NCBI GenBank assembly: GCA_903925275.1
Contig: CAIYES010000181.1
Coordinates: 1 to 60,941, forward strand
From: an uncultured Bacteroidales bacterium
Lineage (GTDB): Bacteria > Bacteroidota > Bacteroidia > Bacteroidales > FEN-979
Length of the DNA: 60,941 nucleotides
Direction: 5' to 3'
Part shown: piece by piece, positions 52,501 through 59,661 of the stretch
Layout: each line of letters begins with the position of its first letter
Position numbering within the stretch: the first letter of the stretch is position 1
Made by a program: the position numbers and the translations under genes
Notes under the pieces: model-generated
Database searches by the model: none
What the model was told of the DNA's origin: nothing
What the model saw: only the letters and a program-made list of their open reading frames with translations

Positions 52501-52903
52501 TGTGCAGGATATGGATGAGAATCCAGGCATTCAGATATTCTGTAAATGACTCATGTATTTTCAACTCCTGCGACCACTCGCAATTATAGCCCTCATCCTG
52601 CATGTCGATGCAGGGCTTGGATACTTCAAGTTCGTCGAGGGTTTGGATGGTCTTCAATTCAATATACCTTGCACCGCACAGCCATGCCGCGATGATATTT
52701 ATTGATAGTTGGGTATGGGGACCTGCTGCTGCTCCGATGGGTGATTCCATCAACCGGCCATACCGGTAGAAACGAAAGGGATCCTTTGGCTCCGGATAAA
52801 AGAACAAATTGCCGGGAATGCCCATAAATCTGCCATTCCTGATTTCTTCAACTGCGAATCGAACAAGTCTGGGGAGTGAAACTAGATTAAATTTTCCGGC
52901 CAA
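49562..52903 (-). CDS. ygfK: YgfK: FAD/Fe-S oxidoreductase, putative selenate reductase subunit
   Basis: About 1113 residues from a TTG at 52903; a GTG at 53053 would add 50 residues that look non-coding. The N-terminal dihydroorotate-dehydrogenase-like barrel holds AAGPHTQLS and STMHGCPPDEIE. The middle is a GltD/NuoF-like Fe-S and two-dinucleotide-fold part (CSDTCPTNQEIPEY, IIGAGPAGLS, VVIIGGGNTAMD). The C-terminal ferredoxin sites are CLLCDEICNVCATVCPN and CNECGNCTTFCP. The whole matches E. coli YgfK, required for anaerobic purine or urate use. The linker before IIGAGPAGL has a repeat-like C-rich stretch (NPPPPAFHMPEEGS). It probably supplies or takes electrons for the hydroxylases. Confidence 0.93.
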   Translation of the reverse strand: MAGKFNLVSLPRLVRFAVEEIRNGRFMGIPGNLFFYPEPKDPFRFYRYGRLMESPIGAAAGPHTQLSINIIAAWLCGARYIELKTIQTLDELEVSKPCIDMQDEGYNCEWSQELKIHESFTEYLNAWILIHILHRELGFAGTCGTLFNMSVGYNLEGIMNDNVQWFFDRMDDCSSELESAKNSIRAFYPAIDTIDIPSLISDHVTLSTMHGCPPDEIEKIGLYLIRDKKLHTTIKLNPTLLGADELHSILNTKLGFATVVPDTAFEHDLKYPDALKIVERLMTVSAENGLQFGVKLTNTLESINNKAIFSPSESMMYLSGRALHPVSINLARKLQNDMKGQLDISFSGGVDCFNIGDVIASGMKPVTVCSDLLKPGGYGRLCQYIGNLRKEFTLKNADTIDEYVLGVAGLPVSSTAQVTTAALHNLNSYAHRVAENPAYQKRALSDQSIKTTRHLGWFDCIHAPCSDTCPTNQEIPEYMHHTSQGDIPAAYNTIFRTNPFPTVTGMVCDHLCQLKCTRINYDEAIHIREIKRFVAENPPPPAFHMPEEGSRGRSPVRVAIIGAGPAGLSCAWFLRQAGFEVDVFEQKNLAGGMVSAAIPSFRLTDKAIETDIRRILASGVHLHENHPIDQAGFNDLMSDYDAVFLAAGAQQSVKPEIEGVESPGVIDPLEFLSGVKQNNKHVLGNRVVIIGGGNTAMDAARTAYRLVGEKGSVTIAYRRTISEMPADRGEIEAVRNEGINIIELISPKRICTVDGHVSSLVCERNILALKGKDGRAIPVAIPDSEFEILCDTIIPAIGQQLAIDFLEQDKLRTDPGHYRTQIPGLFIGGDALRGASTAINAIADGRKAAIEIIADILPPSHVLTAGEEGMGKVLPSRSKVKDFEFNDLLRRKATREYGHSPAEIPFDQRRNFKLVIPSLTAKDAQTEASRCLLCDEICNVCATVCPNLANFAFSIEPVSYNLQKAVLMEDGSTNLINDVIFKVDQPFQILNIRDLCNECGNCTTFCPTSGRPFADKPGLCLSVKTLNEEGTGFFLSKLPEKQVLIYKEKDNIRTLSLTGDRYIYETNQVQAVIRPDDFSLIEVRFLTPCVREVRFSFAAEMSIVMKGALQLTL

Positions 52904-53050
52904 GGTTGTATTGAATATAGGATAAATCTCGAGTGTCAAATTTAGAGATAAAGCATGAGAATTGACCGTACCATCATGAAAAAATGAGTTGGATCTTCCC
53001 GAATTTGTATTTTGCGTTGTTTTACCTGTTAAATTTGTCGGTATACTCCC

Positions 53051-53083
53051 CACCCCGTCAGGGTATCCTACCCTGACGGGGTG
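53051..53083. repeat. Perfect 15-base inverted repeat between ygfK and guaD
   Basis: CACCCCGTCAGGGTA at 53051-53065 pairs perfectly with 53069-53083 around TCC. It lies in the gap of two divergent genes and ends 18 bases before the guaD start codon, so it is not a terminator for either. An operator, an RNA stem in the guaD leader or an inserted palindrome are possible. Confidence 0.7.
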
Positions 53084-53101
53084 TCGGATAAGTAATCTTC
53101 T

Positions 53102-53575
53102 ATGGAAACTACTGAAACGTCTTTTAATGAAGCATTTGATCAGGCTTTTAATTCCGTTAGAAATAATATTGGAGGCCCCTTTGGCGCGGTGATACTCATG
53201 GATGGCAAGATCATCGGAAAGGGTGGAAACCAGGTAAGTTCACAGAATGATCCAACCGCACATGCCGAAATCGTAGCAATCCGTGATGCATGTAAGAACA
53301 TCAGCAATTTTGATCTTTCCGGGGCTGTGCTTTATACCACCTGCGAACCCTGTCCGATGTGTCTCTCAGCGATCTATTGGGCCAATATCCAATCTGTTTA
53401 TTATGTGGCCACCCGGCATCAGGCTGAAGCCATTGGGTTTAAAGATAACCACATTTACGAAGAACTTGACCTCCATCCATCAAAACGGAGAATTGCCTTC
53501 ATGCAGGTCGACCATCCCAAGTCGGCTGAACTCTTCAGGGAATGGACTGAAAAAACCGATAAAATATCCTATTAA
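53102..53575 (+). CDS. guaD: Guanine deaminase (CDA fold)
   Basis: A 157-residue cytidine-deaminase-fold enzyme. Zinc motif 1 is DPTAHAEIVAIRDA with His-Ala-Glu; zinc motif 2 is TTCEPCPMCLSAIYWA. The sequence follows B. subtilis GuaD closely (GGPFGAVI near the start; SSQNDPTAHAE; a final FREW). It turns guanine into xanthine and ammonia and so feeds the xanthine dehydrogenases of the cluster. It is read divergently from ygfK. The stem at 53051-53083 lies in its leader. Confidence 0.93.
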   Translation: METTETSFNEAFDQAFNSVRNNIGGPFGAVILMDGKIIGKGGNQVSSQNDPTAHAEIVAIRDACKNISNFDLSGAVLYTTCEPCPMCLSAIYWANIQSVYYVATRHQAEAIGFKDNHIYEELDLHPSKRRIAFMQVDHPKSAELFREWTEKTDKISY

Positions 53576-53577
53576 CT

Positions 53578-53817
53578 TTATTTCACCCACGGTGGTTTGG
53601 GTGGACCTTTGTGTTTCCTGGGAGGCTTTGGTTGTTTGGGTTCCTTTGGTTTTTTAGGCTCTTTAGGTTTTGGAGCCTTCTTTGGGGCTTTCGGCTTAGG
53701 TGGGGATTTGGGTTTCTGGATCGCCGTACCTGCTGTTTCACTTCCCGACACCGTGAAAATACCCGGGCTTAAATTGATGACAATCAACGCAGCAAGAGCA
53801 TAAATGAATTTTTTCAT
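53578..53817 (-). CDS. Small exported Pro/Lys-rich protein
   Basis: A 79-residue protein: signal peptide (about 1-27) and a mature part made almost wholly of PKxP-type units (PKAPKKAPKPKEPKKPKEPK and so on) ending PPWVK. It is very basic and lacks Cys. The repetitive part would be extended and could bind acidic polymers such as lipopolysaccharide or nucleic acid. I do not recognise a family. Its stop lies two bases from that of guaD on the other strand. Confidence 0.6.
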   Translation of the reverse strand: MKKFIYALAALIVINLSPGIFTVSGSETAGTAIQKPKSPPKPKAPKKAPKPKEPKKPKEPKQPKPPRKHKGPPKPPWVK

Positions 53818-53930
53818 AGTTTTATTTGTAAAGATGAGTCCACTCTGAAAACTCTTTTTCAGAAGGCCGACATTATGGTTTTCCGATCAGGTTCAGCAAT
53901 TACTTGAATTGGAATTGCAAAATTGCAAAA

Positions 53931-53958
53931 TTGTCCATTGAATAAAAATATATCTTTG
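53931..53958 (+). promoter_or_regulatory. Full Bacteroidota promoter
   Basis: TTG at 53931-53933, 17 bases, TATCTTTG at 53951-53958, then the ATG at 53976 after a leader of about 13 bases. Confidence 0.7.
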
Positions 53959-53975
53959 TAAATCAGTTGATAATT

Positions 53976-54362
53976 ATGAAAAAAAATATCCTGTTTTTTG
54001 CATTCCTCCTTGTTTGTTTCCTGGCTGCCAATGCGCAGGAAGCGCCTCAGACAGCCATTTCGCCGGAGGATCGCACAAAGATGTTTGTCGATCACATTGC
54101 CCCGAAACTCAATCTGACCAAAGGCCAGAAAGACACCCTTGCCATCATTTTCATTCAGTTTATGGACGATATACAAAAATATCATGCAGAAAATAATGCA
54201 AAAGTCATCACATTTATGATGAAGAACCGTGATGACAAGGTTAAAAATCTTTTGCGTGATACCGTAAAATACAGCAAATATCTCCTTGTCCTGGAGGATA
54301 TCAAAAAACAACGCGAATCGCAGCATGGTTCAATGCAACAAGGACAACCGGGCAGACATTGA
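53976..54362 (+). CDS. Small periplasmic helical protein, possibly Spy/CpxP-like
   Basis: A 128-residue protein with signal peptide (cleavage near ANAQE). The mature part is helical and includes KLNLTKGQKDTLAIIF, which resembles the LTxxQ motif of Spy/CpxP-type periplasmic chaperones, and many Lys/Arg. It ends in a Gln/Gly/His-rich tail. It has its own full promoter. The match to Spy is a guess from one motif; no function is claimed. Confidence 0.65.
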   Translation: MKKNILFFAFLLVCFLAANAQEAPQTAISPEDRTKMFVDHIAPKLNLTKGQKDTLAIIFIQFMDDIQKYHAENNAKVITFMMKNRDDKVKNLLRDTVKYSKYLLVLEDIKKQRESQHGSMQQGQPGRH

Positions 54363-54388
54363 AATAAAATGGAAGGCGACAAAAACTT

Positions 54389-55615
54389 TTAATGCCGAAG
54401 CATTACATTACTCCGGGAGAGGATTGTATTATCTTTCCTTACAACCACAAGGTAGTTCCCGCCGGGCAAACCTGATACATTCAATTCAATTGTTTCGTTC
54501 GCTGTAACGGCATCTATTAACTGGTGCAACATCAAATCCCCATCGAAATTCAGAATATCAATCATCAACGGGAAATCTGCTTCCCCCTGAAACTTTACAT
54601 GGAGCAGGTTGTTGCCTGGATTTGGGTAGATGTTGACAACATCAAACGGAGTGATTGCGGGCGTTGGAGTGGTTCCTGTGATGGAAAAATTATTGTCGCT
54701 GAAATCGAAAAGCGGTGACCCCGCAGTATTCAAGGCTGAAATCCTGACCTTATAATCATTTCCCGATGACAAAGTATACGGAATGGCCCAGTAACAGGAA
54801 CCATTGCTCGGGGCAGAGGCATTAATCAGCGCGCAATAGGCCCCGCCTTTCCATAATTCGATTCTCACATTCCAGGTAATGTTATCCTGCCATTGAATGA
54901 TCCGGGTTGTTCCTTTAACCCAAAATTCTCCGCCATTGGGCGATGTGACCAATATGAAATTACCCTGAGAAATTGAAAAATTATTGTCACTGAAGTCATA
55001 AACCTGGCTAACAGTGGCAGAATTGGCGATGATACTTATGATCTTGATTTTATAATCACTTCCCGGGATAAGCGTATTCGTAGCCGGAATTGCCCATGAA
55101 AATATGCCATTCGAAGGTACTGAAGGAGCGATAACAGAATTAAACACGCCACTTTTCCAAAGTTCAATGCGAACATTGTCACAAATATTGTCTGACCATA
55201 AAATCTGGTGGGTGGATCCCTTTTGCCAGGTTTCTCCGCCATTGGGCGACACAACGATAATGGTTCCCTGGCTTATTAAAAAATTGCCATCACTGAAATC
55301 AAAACCGGACGCACTTGTAAGGCTTGTGATCTTTACTTTGTATGTACTGGCCGGTACCAGGCTGATGGGCGGGATCCAGGTATAGGTAGTCATACCAGCA
55401 GGCACCTGGCTACAGATGGTCAGACAAAATGCATTGTTTTTGTACAACTCGATTTTAACCGGGCCGGTAGTGTTGGCTGTTACCCACTGGATTGCATAAG
55501 GGCACCCGATCGTCAGATTTTCACCCCCGTTGGGATATATCACTGTGACTGGATTTACGCTGAAAGCGGAAAGGGAAATCGTGGTCACCAACAAGAAAAA
55601 TATCAACCTTTTCAT
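54389..55615 (-). CDS. Surface protein with Kre9/KNH-like repeats and T9SS sorting domain
   Basis: A 408-residue exported protein with signal peptide (cleavage near LSAFS). Three repeats of about 95-100 residues follow, each starting xVxxPNGGExWxKGxTxxIxW and ending DFSDxNFxIS, as in the Kre9/KNH-like (Ser-Thr-rich GPI-anchored) domain. Residues about 325-408 are a T9SS C-terminal sorting domain (VVNIYPNPGNN ... GGNYLVVVRKDN). A surface adhesin or matrix role is likely. A full promoter lies at 55628-55658. Confidence 0.85.
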   Translation of the reverse strand: MKRLIFFLLVTTISLSAFSVNPVTVIYPNGGENLTIGCPYAIQWVTANTTGPVKIELYKNNAFCLTICSQVPAGMTTYTWIPPISLVPASTYKVKITSLTSASGFDFSDGNFLISQGTIIVVSPNGGETWQKGSTHQILWSDNICDNVRIELWKSGVFNSVIAPSVPSNGIFSWAIPATNTLIPGSDYKIKIISIIANSATVSQVYDFSDNNFSISQGNFILVTSPNGGEFWVKGTTRIIQWQDNITWNVRIELWKGGAYCALINASAPSNGSCYWAIPYTLSSGNDYKVRISALNTAGSPLFDFSDNNFSITGTTPTPAITPFDVVNIYPNPGNNLLHVKFQGEADFPLMIDILNFDGDLMLHQLIDAVTANETIELNVSGLPGGNYLVVVRKDNTILSRSNVMLRH

Positions 55616-55627
55616 CTTGTTTTTTTA

Positions 55628-55658
55628 CAAAGATACGACAGCGATAAACCTTTGTCAA
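55628..55658 (-). promoter_or_regulatory. Full Bacteroidota promoter
   Basis: Minus strand: TTG at 55658-55656, 20 bases, TATCTTTG at 55635-55628. The ATG at 55615 follows 12 bases on. Elements and spacing match the consensus fully. Confidence 0.8.
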
Positions 55659-55809
55659 GGATATTCTCTGGCAGTGTGGCAGCGAAGCAGCGGAGAGTGA
55701 GGCGCATAAAATTTATGCACTCCGGAAAAAAACGGGGTTGTTTGAAAATAGTGAAATGTGCACTACTCATTGGAAATAATTCATTAATTTTGAATAAAAA
55801 ATAATCACA

Positions 55810-58110
55810 ATGGCAATCTCTTCTGTTTTATTGTTAGCGGCCATAATTTTGGTTGCAACATTTATTTTTATCTTTATTTACAGTTCAATCCTGATTGTTG
55901 GCGGGAAAGAGATCAATGTGCTGGAACGCCGTTGGTTCGGCAAGGAGATGCCGAAGGACCGCGTTTTTGCCATGAGCAATGAAATAGGCATACAGGCCAG
56001 GGCCAAGGGGCCGGGTTTGTATTTGCTGATCCCTTTCATTTACAAAACCAAGAAGCAGGAGTTTACAGTAATTGGCAAAGATGAAATCGGTGTGGTGATC
56101 TCTGTTGACGGTAATCCCGTGCCATCAGGGAAAATTTTTGCAAAATCGGTTGACTGCAATTTATTCCAGGATGGTGAACTATTCCTTAAAAACGGGGGTG
56201 AAAAAGGCACCCAGATACAATTCCTGCCTCCCGGGATATATCGTATAAATCCCCTGCTTTTTTCGGTAAGAATTGAGCCGGTGACCATCATCGGTGAAAA
56301 CCAGGTTGGCATCATTGAATCCATCGATGGAGCTCCCATTCCTCCGGGACGCATCTTCGGAAAAGTTGTGAATTGTGATCTTTACCAGGATGGAGACGCA
56401 TTTCTGAAAAATGGCGGCGAAAAGGGTCCCCAGATAAAAACATTGCCTCCGGGAAACTACCGTATTAACCCGCTTTTATTCAAAGTGAAAAGTGTAAATG
56501 TCACCGTTATCGATAAGGGACAAATCGGTATTGTAACCTCACAGGATGGTAAACAGATCAGCGGAGGGCGTTTGCTGGCCAGAACAGTTGACGGACACAG
56601 CAACTATGAAGATGGCGAAGCATTTTTAAACAACAATGGTGAAAAAGGACCCCAGGTTTCAATTTTATTACCCGGAAAATACCGCGTAAATACTGATCTT
56701 TTCAGGGTTGAAATTAAGGAAACTATCATCATCCCTGATCAGAAGGTAGGAATTGTTGTCGCAAGAGACGGGCAACCATTGCCGGAAACCGAATTTGTCG
56801 CCAAACCCATCAGCGGTCATAACAATTATCAGGATGTTACTAAATTTCTTGAAAATGGCGGACAGCGCGGCCCACAGTTCGACGTGCTCAAACCCGGCAC
56901 ATATTATATTAATTCGCTGATGTTCAGTGTCGAACTTGACAGCGTTGCGGTTATTGAACGGGGACAGGTTGCTGTGGTTGTGTCGAATGTCGGAATGGAA
57001 CCACCCCACATCCATGAAATTGCAAAAAAAGTTGCCGAAGCTGAAAAAGCCGATGTCCCGCCTGATGTGAATGTCATTGAAACTCAAAATGCTGAAACCC
57101 GTATTGATGTCGGGATTGAAAGATATGTCGTTCCAAAAGGCTACCGGGGGATTCAGCAGGAGGTGGCCGGTCCGGGGATTTATTATCTGAACCGCCGCGC
57201 CTATATTGCCTATATTGTTGATACCACCAACATCACCATCGATTGGGATGAAGCACAGGAAACCCGCTTTGATCCGTTGAAGGTTGTATCACATGATGGT
57301 TTTGAAATCAGCGTGTCGGTAAAAGTAGTCATCAGGGTTCGTCCCGACCAGGCGCCCTATATGGTTGCCAAGATCGGCTCTATCCAGAACCTTATCGAAC
57401 ATGTGATCCACCCCATGATCGATTCGAGTTTCCGCAACCAGGCCTCGGCAACTTCAGCCATGAACTTTATGCAAAATCGCCATGAAGAACAACAAAAAGC
57501 TGAAGACAGGGCACGCAGGGAACTGGAAAAATACCATGTTGAACTGGTATCTGTCCTGATCTGCCAGATCCAGTTACCCGAAAACCTGATGAAAACGCAA
57601 ACGGAACGTATTATTGCCCAGCAGGAACAGGCGATGTATGTTGAACAGCAGAAAGCACAGCAAACCCGCATCGCGATGGCCAAAACCACGGCAGAAGCCG
57701 ACAAGCAGGTGGATCTCGTCCAATCGGAGATAGAGGTGAAAATTGCAGAAAACCGCAAACAGAAAGCCATCAAAGAGGCCGAAGGCAAGGGAGAGTCAAC
57801 CCGGCTGGAAAAAGCGGGCGAAGCATCGGGTATTGAATCGATCGGGAAGGCAAAAGGTGTTGCGATTCTTGCCGAAGGAACAGCAACGGCTGAAGCATAT
57901 GAAAAACAACGGCAGGCTATCGGACAAGAGGGCGTTATCGCTGTTCAGATTGCCGAAAAACTCGCTTCGGGAAATGTAAAGGTTGTACCGGATACACTTG
58001 TTACAAGCGGAGATGGAGGCACCGGTGGCCTGGGGCAATTGCTTGGCGCTTTTCTGACCAAAAAAATTGTTGAACCTGTTGAAACAAAAAGCGAAGCTTC
58101 AAAATTGTAA
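55810..58110 (+). CDS. SPFH/Band 7 (flotillin-like) protein with four internal repeats
   Basis: A 766-residue protein. Residues 5-30 form one transmembrane helix. Residues about 93-387 hold four tandem repeats of about 74 residues, each with VGIVxxxDGxPxPxGRIF, (Y)QDGxAFLxNGGEKGPQ and LPPGxYRINxLLFxV. The SPFH/Band 7 domain follows (about 415-600; FDPLKVVSHDGFEISVSVKV), then an Ala/Glu/Lys-rich coiled coil (600-720) and a Gly-rich tail. SPFH proteins form large membrane scaffolds. Upstream a TAATTTTG -7 box is seen at 55785-55792. The TonB-C-like gene starts one base after its stop codon. Confidence 0.9.
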   Translation: MAISSVLLLAAIILVATFIFIFIYSSILIVGGKEINVLERRWFGKEMPKDRVFAMSNEIGIQARAKGPGLYLLIPFIYKTKKQEFTVIGKDEIGVVISVDGNPVPSGKIFAKSVDCNLFQDGELFLKNGGEKGTQIQFLPPGIYRINPLLFSVRIEPVTIIGENQVGIIESIDGAPIPPGRIFGKVVNCDLYQDGDAFLKNGGEKGPQIKTLPPGNYRINPLLFKVKSVNVTVIDKGQIGIVTSQDGKQISGGRLLARTVDGHSNYEDGEAFLNNNGEKGPQVSILLPGKYRVNTDLFRVEIKETIIIPDQKVGIVVARDGQPLPETEFVAKPISGHNNYQDVTKFLENGGQRGPQFDVLKPGTYYINSLMFSVELDSVAVIERGQVAVVVSNVGMEPPHIHEIAKKVAEAEKADVPPDVNVIETQNAETRIDVGIERYVVPKGYRGIQQEVAGPGIYYLNRRAYIAYIVDTTNITIDWDEAQETRFDPLKVVSHDGFEISVSVKVVIRVRPDQAPYMVAKIGSIQNLIEHVIHPMIDSSFRNQASATSAMNFMQNRHEEQQKAEDRARRELEKYHVELVSVLICQIQLPENLMKTQTERIIAQQEQAMYVEQQKAQQTRIAMAKTTAEADKQVDLVQSEIEVKIAENRKQKAIKEAEGKGESTRLEKAGEASGIESIGKAKGVAILAEGTATAEAYEKQRQAIGQEGVIAVQIAEKLASGNVKVVPDTLVTSGDGGTGGLGQLLGAFLTKKIVEPVETKSEASKL

Positions 58111-58111
58111 A

Positions 58112-58531
58112 ATGGCCGAACATCAAAAAAAGAGACATTTTCTCAATATGCCTAAATACCCGGGTGGAACTGAGGCTTTCAAAAATTTTATCGCCGAGAA
58201 CGTACGCTATCCGCAGGCTGCCCTTGAAGCCAATGTGGAAGGTGTCGTTGTGGTTGAATATGACATTCACGACACCGGAGTTGTTCAACATCCTCGAGTG
58301 CTGAAAGGATTGGGTTATGGATGCGATGAAGAGGCCATGCGGGTTGTGGGATTGCTCCGGTTCGAAAAGGTAAAAAACAGAGGGGTAAGGGTTAAATTGA
58401 CAACCAAAACAGCCATCAACTTCAAGCTCCCTCCCGGGGTAAGGATCACATATACCTCAGCCGAAAAGAAGGAACCAGAGAAGCAGGAGGAGGAGAAACC
58501 GGTTGCCTATACATACACCATAGAATTGTAG
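58112..58531 (+). CDS. TonB C-terminal-domain protein without membrane anchor
   Basis: A 139-residue protein. Residues about 12-105 are a TonB C-terminal domain of the Bacteroidota type (YPGGTEAFKNFIAENVRYPQ, EGVVVVEYDIHDTG, GYGCDEEAMRVV). There is no transmembrane helix or signal peptide, so the usual link to ExbB/ExbD and TonB-receptor energy transfer is missing. The tail is rich in Glu/Lys. It starts one base after the SPFH gene, so a joint function with that scaffold is likely; a cytoplasmic location follows from the sequence. Confidence 0.82.
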   Translation: MAEHQKKRHFLNMPKYPGGTEAFKNFIAENVRYPQAALEANVEGVVVVEYDIHDTGVVQHPRVLKGLGYGCDEEAMRVVGLLRFEKVKNRGVRVKLTTKTAINFKLPPGVRITYTSAEKKEPEKQEEEKPVAYTYTIEL

Positions 58532-58661
58532 GGACGCGACCCGCATTTGTCTTTGCCAACCAGATTTTTTAATGACGAGGCAGCGGGATACCGGCATGCC
58601 GAAACAGTGAAATGAACTTCAAAATTAGTACTTTTGCCGCAGTGTAATCTATCTACGAACG

Positions 58662-59600
58662 ATGAAGCATATCCGGTCAATTTCAATTTTATTCGCGCTG
58701 ACGCTATGTATGTATGCCCTGCCTTCTTCCGCCCAGGAAAAGGGGCCCGGCTCCAATGTGAAGGAAAAGATGAAGAACGGGAAAGAGGATCCATGGGCAG
58801 ACTATCAGGAGGAGAAGGACTCGGTGAGCAGGTGGACCTGTGGCATCAACTTCGGTGGCTATTTCGCAAATAAATATTCGGCAAACTTTTACAACGGCAC
58901 CCCGGAAAACATCAACAGTGTTGAGTTTGTGATGTCAAATATATATTGGTATCGTGAGATAAAATTAGCCCTGGATGCTGCAGATACAGTGGTTGTTCTG
59001 GGCTATCCCACCAACATGCATTATCAGGTCGCCATTACGGCGGGGGTATATCTCCGGTTCAACTTTAACCGTAAAAACGGGATCTTCCTGCAAGCCAATT
59101 ACGCCCAGTTAAAAGCCGAAGATGTAGTGACCATGCAGGTGGATCCGACAGATTATCTTACGCTTCCTGATATCCGCCAGATACCGGTCGCAGGCAGAGA
59201 AGATAGAGCCATGCTTGACATTGGATTTCAGCGGTCGTTCCTTACCAAATCGAAGATATATTTCTTTGTGAATGGCGGGATAATCATGTGCTATTCCCAT
59301 GTGAGGAAATCAGTAATGGTCGTGGAAGGCCAGGAATATAACCTTATCAACGTCTATGGAAGCAATGGATACATTCCTAATTCCAACAGCCAGGTGTTCA
59401 ACACAAGCCAATATGCAATAGGTTATGGGTTGGCCATCGGAGGCGGCGTCGGCCTTCCGCTTTCAGATATTTTTGCGCTGGAACCCGGGGTCACCATGCA
59501 ATACTATCCGGTAAATCTTCAGGGTTACCCTGCTTACAAACCCTGTTTCAGCGTTTATTTACGGATCCTGCTTGGATTCAGCCGCGGAAAAGTGACCTGA
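58662..59600 (+). CDS. Putative outer-membrane beta-barrel protein
   Basis: A 312-residue protein with signal peptide (cleavage near SSAQE). A charged linker (about 27-48) precedes about ten amphipathic beta strands, such as GVYLRFNFNRKNGIFLQANYAQ and GYGLAIGGGVGLPLSD, and the chain ends near a strand LRILLGFS. This fits an 8-12-strand outer-membrane barrel of the PorT/OmpW-like sort without a named family. TACTTTTG at 58629-58636 is a possible -7 box. Confidence 0.72.
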   Translation: MKHIRSISILFALTLCMYALPSSAQEKGPGSNVKEKMKNGKEDPWADYQEEKDSVSRWTCGINFGGYFANKYSANFYNGTPENINSVEFVMSNIYWYREIKLALDAADTVVVLGYPTNMHYQVAITAGVYLRFNFNRKNGIFLQANYAQLKAEDVVTMQVDPTDYLTLPDIRQIPVAGREDRAMLDIGFQRSFLTKSKIYFFVNGGIIMCYSHVRKSVMVVEGQEYNLINVYGSNGYIPNSNSQVFNTSQYAIGYGLAIGGGVGLPLSDIFALEPGVTMQYYPVNLQGYPAYKPCFSVYLRILLGFSRGKVT

Positions 59601-59612
59601 CATGAGATGCAT

Positions 59613-59645
59613 GATGCTGCCATGCATTTGATTCCAGGCAGCATC
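59613..59645. terminator. Hairpin between convergent genes
   Basis: GATGCTGCC (59613-59621) and GGCAGCATC (59637-59645) pair perfectly around a 15-base loop in the 61-base gap between two converging genes. A bidirectional stop is likely, though T-runs are weak. Confidence 0.45.
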
Positions 59646-59661
59646 GCGCTAACGATGATGC

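Noticed and set aside
52904..53053. Upstream extension of ygfK from a GTG at 53053
   Set aside because: The extra 50 residues lack similarity to YgfK, and the GTG lies within the hairpin at 53051-53083.
53859..54326. 155-codon frame opposite the small periplasmic protein
   Set aside because: The plus-strand gene has a full promoter and signal peptide; the opposite frame has neither.
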